This document shows, in pieces, positions 34,815 to 49,200 of a stretch of 64,000 bases of DNA. The stretch spans positions 36,001 through 100,000 of the forward strand of contig JAQGDQ010000671.1 of NCBI GenBank assembly GCA_030141605.1, read 5' to 3'. This DNA comes from Tubiluchus corallicola (taxonomy: Eukaryota > Priapulida > Priapulimorpha > Priapulimorphida > Tubiluchidae). Under the pieces are notes generated by a model. It saw nothing but the letters and a program-made list of their open reading frames with translations, did not search any database and was not told the origin of the DNA. The stretch's first letter is position 1; each line of letters starts with the position of its first letter. A program made the position numbers and the translations under genes.

Positions 34815-35492
34815 TTAGAGCACCCAGCCATTGTTCATTCCAGCAAACAAAAGAAAATTGGCTGTTGCCAACGCATAAAATTTTAAATCAGCATTTGTTA
34901 CTCCGCGAACATCCCCGACTTCGTGGAGAAATCCTTCACAGACTAGGTAGATTGACGTCACAACGATTCCATAAGTATCACTGCATACTAAACTCACAAG
35001 CAGCGCTGTTACCAAAGCTGTTTCAGCTACCAGCTCAGGCTTCATGATATCTCTCACTTCTTCTGGCAGAACCTTCACATCGCTGTAATGTTCAATTGCT
35101 CTGACGACCACCAACACAAATGAGGCACATGCGATGATATGAGCTTGAGTGGATCGTTTAGGAATTACACCCATTATTAGGTATGCTGCAGCTAACAGAG
35201 GCATTCCAAGAACGCGTGTCACCCAACTACTAATGGCACTGTACTTAAGAAGAGTGGGCTCGTTGGGGTAGAACTCTAAAGCAGCGTTACAGGATGCATA
35301 GAAGAATATGAAGATGAAAGCAATTTGTGAGTAAAAATGAATGGCTGTCACTCCACACAGCAAAGAAGAAAATGCGAACATGAGGCTAGCTGCAACCATT
35401 TCACCTAAAATAGTGAAACACGTGAACATAATTATTACATAATAAATGAATAGTCGAGTGATTTCGCAAGGCGTGCAAGACATCTGGTGCAT
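34815..35492 (-). CDS. unrecognised multi-pass membrane protein
   Basis: Open frame of 225 codons ending in TAA at 34815-34817. Six or seven hydrophobic segments are visible: MVAASLMFAFSSLLCGVTAI, IAFIFIFFYASCN, VLGMPLLAAAYLIMGVI, AHIIACASFVLVVV, TALVTALLVSLVC, GIVVTSIYLVC and FYALATANFLLFAG. Charged loops lie between, including HYSDVKVLPEEVRDIMKPEL. The codon pattern is coding-like through the whole segment downstream of 35402. A strong acceptor (CTATTTTAG|G, exon edge 35404) lies inside the frame, so either the gene starts at the ATG at 35492, or the first 30 codons are intron and an upstream exon exists. A minus-strand AATAAA at 34668-34673 fits as poly(A) signal. It converges with the NIPSNAP-like gene. 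I do not recognise the family. Confidence 0.6.
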   Translation of the reverse strand: MHQMSCTPCEITRLFIYYVIIMFTCFTILGEMVAASLMFAFSSLLCGVTAIHFYSQIAFIFIFFYASCNAALEFYPNEPTLLKYSAISSWVTRVLGMPLLAAAYLIMGVIPKRSTQAHIIACASFVLVVVRAIEHYSDVKVLPEEVRDIMKPELVAETALVTALLVSLVCSDTYGIVVTSIYLVCEGFLHEVGDVRGVTNADLKFYALATANFLLFAGMNNGWVL

Positions 35493-35723
35493 GACAATAT
35501 GGGTTCACTACTCGCTCTAGGAAGTTTCATTTGCCTACTGACTATAAACCTCTATGAATGCAACGTCTAATTTTAAAAGACATTTGCTTGATTAATGCGC
35601 CGGGTGTCGGTCTCGTCGCAGACACCGTGTTGAGTAAGCCTTGCTTTTGAATGCTGGATTCCGGCATGCAGTACCCCACAGGCCACAGGGTATAAAAAGC
35701 ATACAAGCCGGATACGAATACGG

Positions 35724-35729
<6 letters not shown>

Positions 35730-35768
<39 letters not shown>

Positions 35769-35900
35769 CTTTTATTTATCTTTTAACACACGCACAGTTA
35801 TAATACAATTAATTTGGTAACAAAAATGTGAAGAAAGGGCAGTGAAAGACCAATTGGTCATCTAGTCAGCTGCCCTTTGGTTAGTGATGAACATTTTTTA
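35730..35900 (-). repeat. retroposon 3' tail ending in (ATT)n
   Basis: On the minus strand, unique-looking sequence leads into GATAAATAAAAGG and then about 12 ATT units (35730-35767). This is the pattern of a LINE/SINE 3' end with a simple-repeat tail. The source element is not identified. Confidence 0.5.
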
Positions 35901-37658
<1,758 letters not shown>

Positions 37659-37940
37659 TTAATTATATACTAAGTTTGTTGGAATTCGTGGATTGACTCT
37701 CCTGACTATAGCACGACGCCACTCTGCTCCGTTCGATGCTCGTAATCGTAGGTACATCTCTTGGACACCAAGACTAGTCAGCTCCTGCATACTTTCCACA
37801 CAAGTATTACCAAGTCTGCCCCTTCTGTTGCGCTCTTGTGTAATGGTGTGAAGTGCAAAGCGATGAATGGTGATGCCTGAGAGCCTTCGCAGCCAGTGAC
37901 CAAGAGTGGGAAGTTGTCTGAAGATCTGTACATTTACCAA
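37659..37940 (-). mobile_element. C-terminal fragment of a LINE (reverse-transcriptase protein tail)
   Basis: An open minus-strand frame contains LGHWLRRLSG, then RRGRLGNTCVESMQELTSLG, then ASNGAEWRRAIV. This order matches the post-RT tail of many LINE proteins: a GHV-R segment, RRGRPxxTW, then DRxxWRxLV. The catalytic RT domain is not visible upstream, so this is a 5'-truncated or decayed copy. Confidence 0.65.
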
Positions 37941-39254
37941 ATTCGGCTGTCCATTTCTTTCTAATACGTACTCGTTAGTAACACGTACTCGTTAGCGATA
38001 ACAGCAAATGAGTTAAACTTATTTTTCATACTGGTTTTCAATTTAGAGTCTAGGATCCAGCCACTTGCAATGGGATACATAACCATGGGAATAAAAAGTT
38101 GTAGTTTTAGCTAATTTGTTCTCTAGTGTGAACTCACTTGCAAGTTTTTTGACGAGTTGCTTGCAAGCTGCTTCAGTGAGAAAGAAAACTCTTTAGTCTG
38201 AACACGCCATTAGGCTCGTCATGACTATGAATTTCTGCATTATTTACCCCACTAGTCTTCAATGACTAAGCTAGACTGCTAGTTTGGGTTCAGAGAATGC
38301 CGAATTTCTGCATTACATCTACGTTTTTTATTGCGCACATAAGTTTGTGTACCTCATTATACAGGTTTTCAGTTTGTACAGACGACGATGATAATGACAA
38401 CGAACAACAACAAGTATAACAATAACACACAACACAACCACCTGTAAGAGTGAGAGAGTGAGTGAGACAGAGAAAAAGTGATAGAAAGAGATAAAGAGAG
38501 ACAAAGAGAAAGAGAAAAAAGCGAAAGAGTAAGAGAGGGGAGGAAAGAGAACTTTTTTATTCAAAATGCCTGTTGTTTCAGTGGGCTATTCACGGACACG
38601 TTTTAGCAGGTGAGTATGTCAAGGGTATAACAATATATCAACTGTCAACAAGATATTTTAGTACTAAAGTTTGTCAAATTACAAATATAGTAAAAAACCG
38701 GTTTTCGTCATTTTTCCACCGTTGTTATTATGGCTGTTCGCGAGATGAATAGTTAAATTACAGAAACTAGGAAGCAGATAAAAATGTCTTGACATGGCTT
38801 GTATTTATAAATTTCATTTTACAATTAGCACTAGATGTAAATTCTAATTCTACACTTTGTAGCCATCACCACTAAGTGAATTTACTTAAAGGGCAGAAAT
38901 GATTACCTAATTTTTATTTGCTATAACATTGCATGTGCCAATTACATTTATATAAACTTAGCAGTAGTATCAGTGCTTCATAAAACCGATTTTATTATGC
39001 ACAAAAATAGACTGCTTGCCTAGTTTTGTCAAAAGTTTTTGAAGAATATTATCACTAAGCTGTAGGCAGAACGTATAATTATTTTTTTTCACACTTTCTG
39101 TCACTCAAAATTAGACAATTTTTGCTAGAATTGCATAAACAATAAAGTTTATGCTAAATAGTGCAAACAAATGAATTGCTTATTGCTATAAAATGATTAT
39201 ACAATTATGATTTAGTTTAAACCGTAGGAAATATGTAGGTTCCACAAAAGATGC
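37941..39254. other. gene-free region downstream of secreted-protein gene A
   Basis: Contains a purine-rich (AGAG/GAAA) tract at about 38448-38545, which yields a spurious Phe/Ser-rich frame. A minus-strand AATAAA near 38990 could serve gene A. Nothing else is recognisable. Confidence 0.45.
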
Positions 39255-41386
39255 TTATAGTTCTAACGCTAGCCTCCCGTCCTCCATTGTGCAGTGTGCC
39301 GTCTTCATGACTGTAGATGGCGCATCCTTTAGTATAAATAAAAGCTTAGCTAAATTTTTCATTATAAATAAAAATTTAATTAATCTACGTTTATCTGTAC
39401 TTAAACATTTATAAACTTTTGTTATTTCAGAACTTTAAATAAAATTATTGGAATTTTTGGTTAGCATCATGGTTTCAGATTTAGATAGAAACTGAAACTT
39501 TATATTTTGAAATTTCATTCATAGTTTATACGTATTTTTTCGCAGTGTTTACATTGTATGAGTAAAAAGAAGCAACGTATCTTTCACAAATAAAATGACA
39601 AATGAGGCAACAAAATGGGTCTGTAGTCATTTCTTGCAGCTGTTGGAGATTTGCAGGAATTATGAAAAGCTATAATAATATTAAAAAATTTCAGAACGCC
39701 TTTTCATGAAACATTATTTTTGTAATTCGGCTCATCCAGCGATTTATAAATGTATATTGCTCATAAATGGTGATCATTTCAAGGCATGGAATTAATTAGT
39801 TAATAAAACTTACGCTACATAACTTAACGTCGTCGTATGAGAAAACGCTTCCTTTGGAGTTGCAGGTCAGGCGAGCATTCTAAATTATAAAAACGATTTT
39901 ATGACACACTATAATTAAATGCCAACAGTTCGGATTAGTTACTTAAAGTAATACAGTAGCTAAGAAGCAGACAGAGCTAGGCAGAGACTGGAACTCGGGC
40001 TGTTGGTTCGAATCTCATTGTTGTACTGGACAGTATTTTCTGTCGTAATATTTTTTCTCACTACCGGTGCACGTTAGGATGATGAAGGCTTGGCGTCATA
40101 GCATTTTGCTCTGTCCAGTTACAAATCATTCGAATTACCAAGATATTTTCTGCTAACCCAAGTCTTTTAAAATAAGTGAAACTGCTATTAACGAATACAG
40201 AATTTTATTTTACAGAGATTTCAAGTCATACTTTAAAATTCGTTAATTTTCCTTTTTGAGCTGTGTCTGTTACTGTCAGACAAAACGATTGTGTACGGCT
40301 AGTTACGTGATATGTTACGTAGCTAAGAGGTGCCAAGCCTATAAGGTCAGGAAAAATGGCGATACCGAAATTAAGTTACTAATCCATTGTTTCTTGTTCT
40401 ACAACTAATATGTCTGAAGACATTTCGGTAGGACAGAAGGACTGGTAGTATAGCGTACGACGGGCACAAAATTTTCCTTGAAACTACGAAATTACGGTAC
40501 GGTATTTTCCCAAAAAACTGCCTAAACAGCATTCACTTTCAGTAAATGAAAAGGCACTTTTAGTTACAGACTACATTAGTTAGCAGTGACAAATATATTA
40601 CTAGGGAAGTCTGCAAAAAGGGCAAAATATGAACAAATAAAAACTATAGTTATAAAATTGTAAAAAAAAACTACAGGTGCTTTTTTATCAGGTACTAAAT
40701 AATTCGTTATATGGTCACTATGCTTATAATAATATTAAGTAAGTGACCGGCCTTGAAAGCTTTCAGTACGCATACGATATTTTTCTTTCGTGGCCTACTA
40801 ACAGCTTTCAAGGCCATGCACTTGCTTGGTGTGTCCATAAGCAGAATGACCATATTATAACAAATGATTTAGAAACTGATAAATAAAAAGTAAAAATCTG
40901 TTCATGTTGTTGATTTGATTTTGTCAGTCTTTGTATACTCACTGGGCCTGCAGGATCCATCCCTGTATATAGAGTGCCTAGAGTTGGCATTGAATATTTA
41001 GCCTTGATAGTATGTCCAAGGATCACTTTTTCTGCTGAAAACTGTTGCGGGGCTATCATACACGTGCTTTCCTGAAAGCGAAAATCCAGGATTGTATGAC
41101 TCAAAATATTATCACAAAATGGAATTTCTTTTAATGGTGACATCATGACGGCATGTTAATGAAAATTATCACTCTTCCTTACATTCGAAAATTGTAAAAG
41201 CTTCAAAAAGAGCCCTTTTCCAGCTTTAGGAAAACTAGGAAGACACATGGTGATAATGTTGCTATTGTGCAAATGGCTATTGGTGGTAGCGGCATTTATG
41301 TGTGTGTCGGTTCAGTGTCTCACGTTCAAAGATTATGGGTTCCAGGATTCCAGTTCTACCACAATATCATCATCATCATCATCATC

Positions 41387-41431
<45 letters not shown>

Positions 41432-43508
41432 GCTAGCATCGGCATTATCATCATTATTATTATCATCATCATCATCATCAGTAGGAATAGGCCCTGCAAT
41501 CGTTGTTGGATACCAACTTGTGGGAAACCAAACTGTATAAAAATGGCTATTGTATTGGTGAGACCCTTGACGCTTTTTGACGATAATTAGCGGGACCAAA
41601 AATCCTTGACGCTTTCTTGATAAAATTACTTCCTCGTGGTTACTTAATGCTGGTTTCATCATTGGCGCCATTAACGTTGCTTAACGTTAATCAGGTAGGA
41701 TGCCTTTTTTGCACAAAAACGCGTTGTCTTTCAAGTAGCTCATTTTATCTAGAAAAAAGTCAGGTTTGCTCCTTAGCAAAATGCATTATGCAAGTTAAGC
41801 GCAGAACTATACGGCAATAACGACTATGTAAACTGAGCAACGGGATAATTTTGCTAAGCATATATCATCATAATACTTATTTTTATTGACTTATTATCTT
41901 GAATCTTAAAAAATGTTAAAGCTTTTACTGACGAATTATAGAATCATAATTTTATTTACATAGTTGTCATCATCGACCGTAACTGATAACTGATCTGACG
42001 CAGCTGTTATGTGCAATTCATGCCACTTATCATCTAGTAACGTAACGCCCTGAGGTAGTGACACTTGACATCTAAAAGAACAAAAAACTTGAAAGCAGCC
42101 AGAAAATAGTAAAAAGTGAACTACACAAAAGCAAAACTTTGACTCTATGAACACCTTGATAACCTTTGAGGACAGTCTGAATATTTGAACAATTCGCCGA
42201 AAGTCCTCATAGTTTATAAAAATTCCCACGTGGTGACTGGGCTTAAGTAGTCAAATCTGACATTTTATGTGAGGTATCTTTGAATAAGTACAATGCTAAA
42301 TCGGCTACACTCTAAGGCGTATAAGGAGTATACACATTCATGCGGAAATGGGAAAAGTTAATTACTTTTAGCAGTAGGCTCCGAATGTGCGTGAAACCTC
42401 ATGAGGTTCTTATCATGCAAAAGTCAATAAAACCATTTTACACTTAAAATCCACGTTCCACACTTACAGCCTCGAATGTAATATACCTGCCGGATTGCAG
42501 ATTGCAGTTTATATGTATATACTCTAGTAATTTAACAATCATAAATGATGATGATCGTAATGGTGCACTCCAACAATGATGAAAATGATGATGATGATAA
42601 CGATGACGATGATGATGATGATGATGATGGGGGGGGGGTTAGTATGAGAATAACTGTGATAATAGTGATACGCACTTTTTGTCGCCGACTTGTAGTTCGA
42701 TACACTCTTTTCTCCCGCATGCAACATGAAAGATATCCACTGTAATCGTTTCCATGTTGCGTATAATTGATAATATCCCACGACGATGATATGGCTGATC
42801 AGAATTCATATTAATCATAGTACGAAATTCAATTTCCTCGACTTTTGCGTTTGTTTTGGGGGATTCCATTGCAACGTTACACCTTCCTATGCTTCCTACT
42901 AATTCTATGACTTCGTAAACATTTCTTTCAGTCCCTGAAAAAGACAACTGCCACAGACTGTTGTTGAATTGACTTAAAGAACTGAAAAATCGACAGGAAA
43001 ATAAGTAAATTCATATTCAGAGTTTGAAGAAATGATGATAAAAGTTTAAATCTGTTTTAGAAAAAAGCTTAGTACATGCACACCTAGTTGAAGAACTTTC
43101 ACCAGGATACTTATACAAACAACGATAAGTGAAGCATTTACTGTCTTAATGTACCATAGACATTGTTATAAAAAATTGTGTAATCTTGGTGAGATCACAA
43201 TATGTGGAACATTTGATCATGGATGAGAAATCAGCAGAAGGGGATAGGAGGGGAAGGAAGTGTATAAAGAAACCTAATAGTCTGAAGAATTGTTGACCTA
43301 ATGATTAACTTAACGATATGCGCTTATAAAGTTTAAACATTCTATAACGACTTAATCAACTAGCTCGTGTAACTAAAAAGAATCCCATTAAATTCTATTT
43401 ACAGACTATTTACAGTTTATCTTACTTACCAAAGTGACTTGCTGTGTTGATATCTCGAACCTTCACTGCCAAGATCATTATCATCACAACCATATTTAGG
43501 TACCCCAT
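39255..43508 (-). CDS. secreted laminin-G/thrombospondin-N-terminal-like protein, gene A
   Basis: Six minus-strand exons, 43508-43430, 42934-42676, 42071-41960, 41071-40943, 39879-39814 and 39326-39255, splice in frame to 238 residues. Exon 1 is a signal peptide (MGYLNMVVMIMILAV). Exons 2-4 carry a beta-rich region: RRGILSIIRNMETITVDIFH, then LLDDKWHELHI and LSVTVDDDNY. The last two match the WH-(x)-L...LyVD core of laminin-G/TSPN domains. Exon 5 has LTCNSKGSVFSYDDVKLC and exon 6 ends AHCTMEDGRLALEL with TAA. Exon phases are 1, 2, 0, 0, 0. Architecture and phases equal those of gene B, supporting the model. The donor of exon 3 (GTAAAT) is weaker; reading through it would end the protein nine codons later. 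Predicted extracellular; ligand unknown. Confidence 0.7.
40681..40888. mobile_element. palindromic (foldback/MITE-like) element in gene A intron 4
   Basis: Left arm 40681-40765 and right arm 40802-40888 are imperfect inverse complements, for example ACCGGCCTTGAAAGCTTTCA against AACAGCTTTCAAGGCCATGC, with ATATGGTCACTATGCTTATA against its counterpart near 40835-40857. The spacer is 36 bases. It has no coding capacity and no clear target-site duplication. Confidence 0.75.
41363..41480. repeat. (ATC)n/(ATT)n microsatellite in gene A intron 3
   Basis: Interrupted ATC tract with TTC, GCT and ATT variants. A plus-strand frame beginning at 41247 with a hydrophobic leader runs into it and yields poly-Ser; the frame is otherwise unsupported. 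Confidence 0.9.
42565..42640. repeat. (GAT)n tract followed by a G run in gene A intron 2
   Basis: GAT units with two GAC interruptions end in ten G's, about 40 bases from the exon 2 donor. On the transcribed minus strand this is a C10 run and then (ATC)n, a pyrimidine-rich landscape close to the splice site. Confidence 0.9.
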
Positions 43509-45024
43509 ATTAGAGAACGGACTTGATTGTAAACAGCTAGTTGAAAATTATAGCGCCAGTCTGACAAGAAGCTGGATGTTCTCGAGGAGTAGCTTAAAGC
43601 TATAATAGCAGGCCCTCTAATTTGTCTTTGAAAAACTCAACTGTTGCCATGTCTGTCTATTTCAATGTCACGCTGTGTTACATGGATAATAAATTACAGA
43701 AATAATTTCAGAACATGGCTGTATTCCTGCCATTTTATGACTCGCGTTGGGTGTTATAGAAAATCTATGAAAATAGACAGGTTTTCTAGAAATAGAAAAT
43801 ACGAAAATCAAAAATAACTGTTCTACGTTTAAATTGTCAAAAGTTATTACGAACCCACAATACTTAGACAAATTCCACTAAAATGCAGCTAAAGAAAAGT
43901 TATCAGCGTGAATTGTTCTTCTGGCTGATTTCTGCTTTTACTCAACGTACCTAACTGAGCATTATGCAGTTACCCAAGAGTGATATGAGAACTTTGTCTC
44001 AACTGGCGCGTAATGTATGTTAGTATCACTGGTTATGACACCTAGCTATGGCACTGCGAAATTCATGTAAGGTGAACATGAATATGTTAATGGATTTTCA
44101 CAGATAAAAGTTATTATTTGGCTTAAAGCTTAAGTTTTACAGTTGAAGTCAAGAAAGAAGAAAAGTTTTTATAGATTTCGGAAATACAATAATGGGAGCA
44201 TGCCTTATCTGAAATTAATAAGTGTCCTGCTGGAATTATTGTAATTATTTGTAGCGCGTTTTGATACACTTATTGTCATCGTCATTATCATCATCGTTGT
44301 CATTAAAATTATATGAATACGAACAGAACCACAGACAGATGGATACACGCACGCACGCACATAGACACACTTTAAACACAAACAATAAAAAAGCCAGTTT
44401 TATGAAAAACTAAAAGACGTATTCAGCGTGAATTTGAAAACTGCATCTTTATTATTTTACTATAGCTATATGCTAGTTCCACAACAACAGCATTTGAGTC
44501 AATTATACGTCCATTTTCGTACAGTTACAATATATACCTACATATCTATTATAAACAACAAATCTGTTCTTGTTATGTTCTACAAGACTATTTTCTAATT
44601 TCCTCAGTATGAGCACTTCGACAATTGTTTTAGTAACCATGGCATAGACACTAAACATGCATTTTCTCGTTGCCTTACCGATTTCGATATTGTTAATTTC
44701 ATTATAAAGTTGGAGTTCTTTCTGTTAAAATTTACTATGGTAGTTTAACATAATTATTTTTTCTAAACTTTTTTAGTTATACGTTACAAAATCTGTATTA
44801 TTGCTACACAAAAATTTACACGATGCTTACATATGTGTTAATGACAAATTAGCAACCCCAAAAGCTGACAAAAATTACATGGTTTATATCACATTTTTAC
44901 TATGTGTCCCAAACGTGTTAGCATTAAGCTGCTTCAGTCTAAGTAAATATATCCCAGAGTTCAAAGTTAGTTTTTAATTTGAAAATAAGATATCTTTCTT
45001 CTGAGACTCGCCATGGTCATAATC
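43509..45024. other. intergenic region between secreted-protein genes A and B
   Basis: About 1.5 kb containing the promoter of gene A. A short CACG/CACA simple tract occurs near 44346-44370. No exon-like segment or strong promoter motif was found. Confidence 0.4.
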
Positions 45025-45220
45025 GTAAAAGAAGTCAAAATGCCCACAAATCTCAAAAATTCTTTATTTTACTCAAAAGCTTTTGTCCCTCGCGGACTTT
45101 TATCTGTAATTTTTATTATTGTATCTTTCTGCGCAGCTGATGAAGTCCGCGAGGAACGAAAAGTCTTGAGTAAAATAAAGAATTTTTGAGATTTATGGGC
45201 ATTTTGACTTCTTCTTTTAC
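45025..45220. mobile_element. long palindromic MITE-like element at the 3' end of gene B
   Basis: Left arm 45025-45099 and right arm 45143-45220 are inverse complements over about 75 bases with few mismatches. They share TCAAAATGCCCA, ATCTCAAAAATTCTTTATTT and CCTCGCGGACTT. The spacer is 43 bases. The element begins about 50 bases past the gene B stop, and the nearest minus-strand AATAAA motifs (about 45063-45068 and 45112-45117) lie inside it. Confidence 0.85.
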
Positions 45221-45271
45221 TATTATTTCTTAATTTATCATCAGAAAATTTTGTCTCAATTATTGATGTCT

Positions 45272-45812
45272 TCATTCAACAGGCACGAAACCAATTCGGC
45301 CACCATCGTCCACTTTGCAGGTAAAGGCAGTCATGTCTATGTCCTGCAAAAATATAAAAAGTCAGCTAAACGTTTTATTTGTTTTCGTAGAAATAACAAA
45401 AACGTTCAAACACGGGCTCGACAAGGAGCAAATCAAAAAGTTATACATGTCCAAACTTATAAGTATTATATCTTGGTAATTTTTTGCAAGTTTGTGATGT
45501 CAAATTAAAAGGTATAAAGGTAAGGGAAGCAGCTTGGAAAAGATGCTTTTAATTCCTTGCTGTGTTAAAATGCACTTACATGGTTTCCAGGATTAACAAC
45601 GTCACTCTCAGTGTAATCAAACTCATTCTCATCACTAATTTCCATTAGCGAATTTCGTAAAGCAGAGCAGGTCGTTCCGCCAACCTATGTAAAATAAGAG
45701 ATTAAGTACATTTCTAGTAGACATGAGCATAGCTTCATCTCAGAGTTGTCTGCCAACTTCCTCCTCCTTTCTCTTGCTCTCTCCCCCCTCACTCTCTCGC
45801 TTTCTCTCTCCC

Positions 45813-45843
<31 letters not shown>

Positions 45844-46201
45844 TTCTTCTAAGCTGCTAAGTAAATAATGCATGCTTAACAAACTGAAACTAACAAATCT
45901 AGTTAAATTCTCTTATCATACAGAATCTTTTTGAGAAAATGATATCTCTTAATGTCTTTATCATAAACAAGTTTATTGTTTAGTAATTATTTAGTAATCT
46001 CTATTGTTGATAATAACCAAAATAGTTTTATTTGATAATATATTAATAGCATTCTAACATCCTATCATATGTCACTAATAGCATATACGCTTTAATGTAC
46101 CTTTTCGAGCACATAGATATATACATTTTTACCCACGCACGACCGCACGCCCACACGCACATGCACACGACCGACCGCCTATCCGCACACACACACACGC
46201 A

Positions 46202-46255
<54 letters not shown>

Positions 46256-49200
46256 TACACAAGTTTTTAAATTAATACGTCTTCAACAGAGCAAAACGTG
46301 TGTTTACTATGAGTGAAGTACCATATCAGCCTTACCTTATTCAGCTTTTTCGGAACAAAGGCTAAGTTTGCAACGGTAATTTCGATATTTTTTAAAGCAT
46401 GAATTGCTTCAGCAGTAAACTCTGATTTTTTTGATTTTACTCTCCGTACTTCGCTTGCCTAAAATAATTATAAAAAACTTACTGTGTTTCATCGCAACTA
46501 ATACACATAAGCGTGAAATGCAGCAAAAAATCTGAAAAGTAACCCTTGCCTGAGTTACCCTATTGCTATGTGAGTCACAAGATATACAATTACTTGTGAC
46601 ACAGGCAACAACAAGTACTACATGATCCAAAAAACAAATCACAATAAATTGTAAGCAACGGTAAGTACGGGTTGGCAAACTACAAGCACATGTTGTTGGT
46701 ACATATAAGATACAATAATTATACAAGATACAACATTCACGTTCAAGCACTATAAATAATCACAAATAGAATTAGTAGCAATTATAATGATTCAGAAAAC
46801 TTGCTATCACTGACCTTAAGCCAACTGTACTTATTTACTCCATATCGTTATAGATATAACAAACTATAGAAACTGATCTTATTATTTTTCATACAACATT
46901 CAGTTAACAAAGAAGTAAAGACTACATAAGTTTTTATATACAATATTTTTCACCACTTGTATAAATTTATCACATAGTAATGCATTTCTTTTACAGTAAA
47001 TTTCCCTTAGTTCCCGGTGGGGCAGAGCATCGATAAGATGATTTCTGACTTCTTGGTCTACTAAAATGCAATTAAAGAATGGATGGTCCGAAGTTTGCGC
47101 TTCCCCACTATGACAAATCTTTGGCTATGGCATTGATTTGTTGTTGCTTCCCTAATGTTGTATAAAAAACAGCATGTTTCTCTTTTCAATGCTAAGTTTA
47201 GTGCTTTGGTTTCTACCCACCTTTGCATATTATTTAATGGCAAATTTAGTGGCTATCTAGTTGGTTTTCGATGTTGGATGGATGGATTCTACACCTCCAC
47301 TGAGAACTGAAATCTGACACATTCTGGTTTAGTCAAACGTAAATTAATATGCCTTAGACTACCGAGACCTTTATTTCTCATATTAACTCCTTTACATATT
47401 TTTACGAAAGTTTTTTCTCTACAGAGTTTTACAGGGTGATTATTTATTCGACGTTTAAAGGTAATGCTTCACAGAGAGTTGCTTGCTTAAGTAAGTCCTC
47501 GTCTGGGCAGCTCAACGATTCTAATATAAGTTTACTGACTATGCAAAAAAACTGCGTCTACTAAAGGAATACGACAAATACATTCAGAATCAGATTTTCT
47601 GAGATTGTACCCTACCCCCACAGCAGCGTTCATTACGTCATACCATAAATTGAGCGAAATGTTAGTCTCTTTTTCTCTTTTTCTTTTAATTCTATGATTA
47701 GGGGCTGCGTCGTTGGGTTAGGTACTGACATGGGCATAGGCATGAGCAGTAAACAAATCGGAATGTTTATCGCTTGGAGGAGGAGAAGGAGGACAAGAAA
47801 CCAAGTGGTTGTATCAACTGCGAAGCCCACAGTTTAAAATCCTCAAGTGCGAATAGTAAGTTGGAGTTTTGTTTAAATTGCTAAAGTTTATGTGACACTA
47901 ACTTTTACAAAAATTAAAATTTGTGAGAGCAACTTCGGCGCTCGTTGAGTAATGCAATTCCTGGTCAGTTTTTTATCTTCTAGTTATGAGAATTAATTAA
48001 GAGAATTGAGGCTGTAGAAAATACTTCATCTAAAATACTTATCAAAACTCGGATGTATAATAGCCTACTGCGGAAATGCTATAAAAGTACAAATTATGTT
48101 GCTATCAACTAGCTGGAGAGATTACAAAGGTTATAAATATATAAAAGGTTATAAATAGGCATTAAAGCTAAATACATAATGAGGATCTTACACATTTGAC
48201 TCCATTAATGTACAGGGTAAGCGTTTTCTTTTTAGCAGACGTTCGTACATCCTGTATCACCACCAAAGTGCGTCCCGATATTGTGCATTGATCATTGTTC
48301 AGCTGCATATGAACACTGGAACAAAGGCAATGATTAGAGCAGCAAAACGCTTATGAAAGCTACCAGGCTATCTATTTTTTAAATGGGTAGGACAAATTTC
48401 GTGACTTTTTGCTCAGATCAGAAAATACAGACAGCAGGAAACAGTTGAACGCATTTATTACTATACTGTGATTCTGTTAGCCAAGAAAAGAGACTAAATT
48501 TCCAAAGATGATTAATAGACGGTAATATTTGTGACATCCACATACTGAGAAGGAAACCTTTAGTATTCACAAAGTGCACTTGTAAATATATCAAAAGAAA
48601 ATTTCATTACTGACATATGTTGTAATATCTAACTGTTTAAATGATCTGCAAAGTTTAGTTCATTTTATGGCTGTACCGAAATTATGAAATACAGTATACT
48701 CAAATACAAACCAGAACTAGTTGTCCTCACATAGATGCCAAATTAACGATTTGGCATATTACGTAACAACTTTACTTCTTTTTGCACTGGAATATTTCCT
48801 GATAAATTCAAAAGCGCTATAGTGGTGGCACTTCACACATCTGAATGTACAACTTCGCTTAACAATTATAGCCCAATTTCTATATATCTACAGTATCAAA
48901 AATCTTAGAAAGGCCTGTGTTTATTCGTCTTACAAAATTTCTCAATAAAAATAATATTTTGTTTGATTTTAGTTTTGCTCTTGCGAGTCTATGAATAATA
49001 CTGAATGCTGCAAAAAATACTGAGTTGCTTTGGTTTAAAAACTGTCTGTATGACAGAACCCAAGTTGTTGAAACACACGGTGAATGGTCTAACTCTATGT
49101 CAATTAAATGTGGTGTAACCCAGAGGCCTATCCTAGGACCACTGCTATTTCTAATTTTTGTGAATGTTAAATGATTAAACTTCAGACTTTTTAGTGATGA

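Noticed and set aside
39965-40050. Possible tRNA/SINE around GGTTCGAATCTC
   Set aside because: B box alone, no repeat copy elsewhere in the window.
41247-41540. 97-codon plus-strand ORF starting with a hydrophobic leader and then poly-Ser
   Set aside because: The leader is followed directly by the microsatellite, and it lies antisense in gene A intron 3 with no downstream domain.
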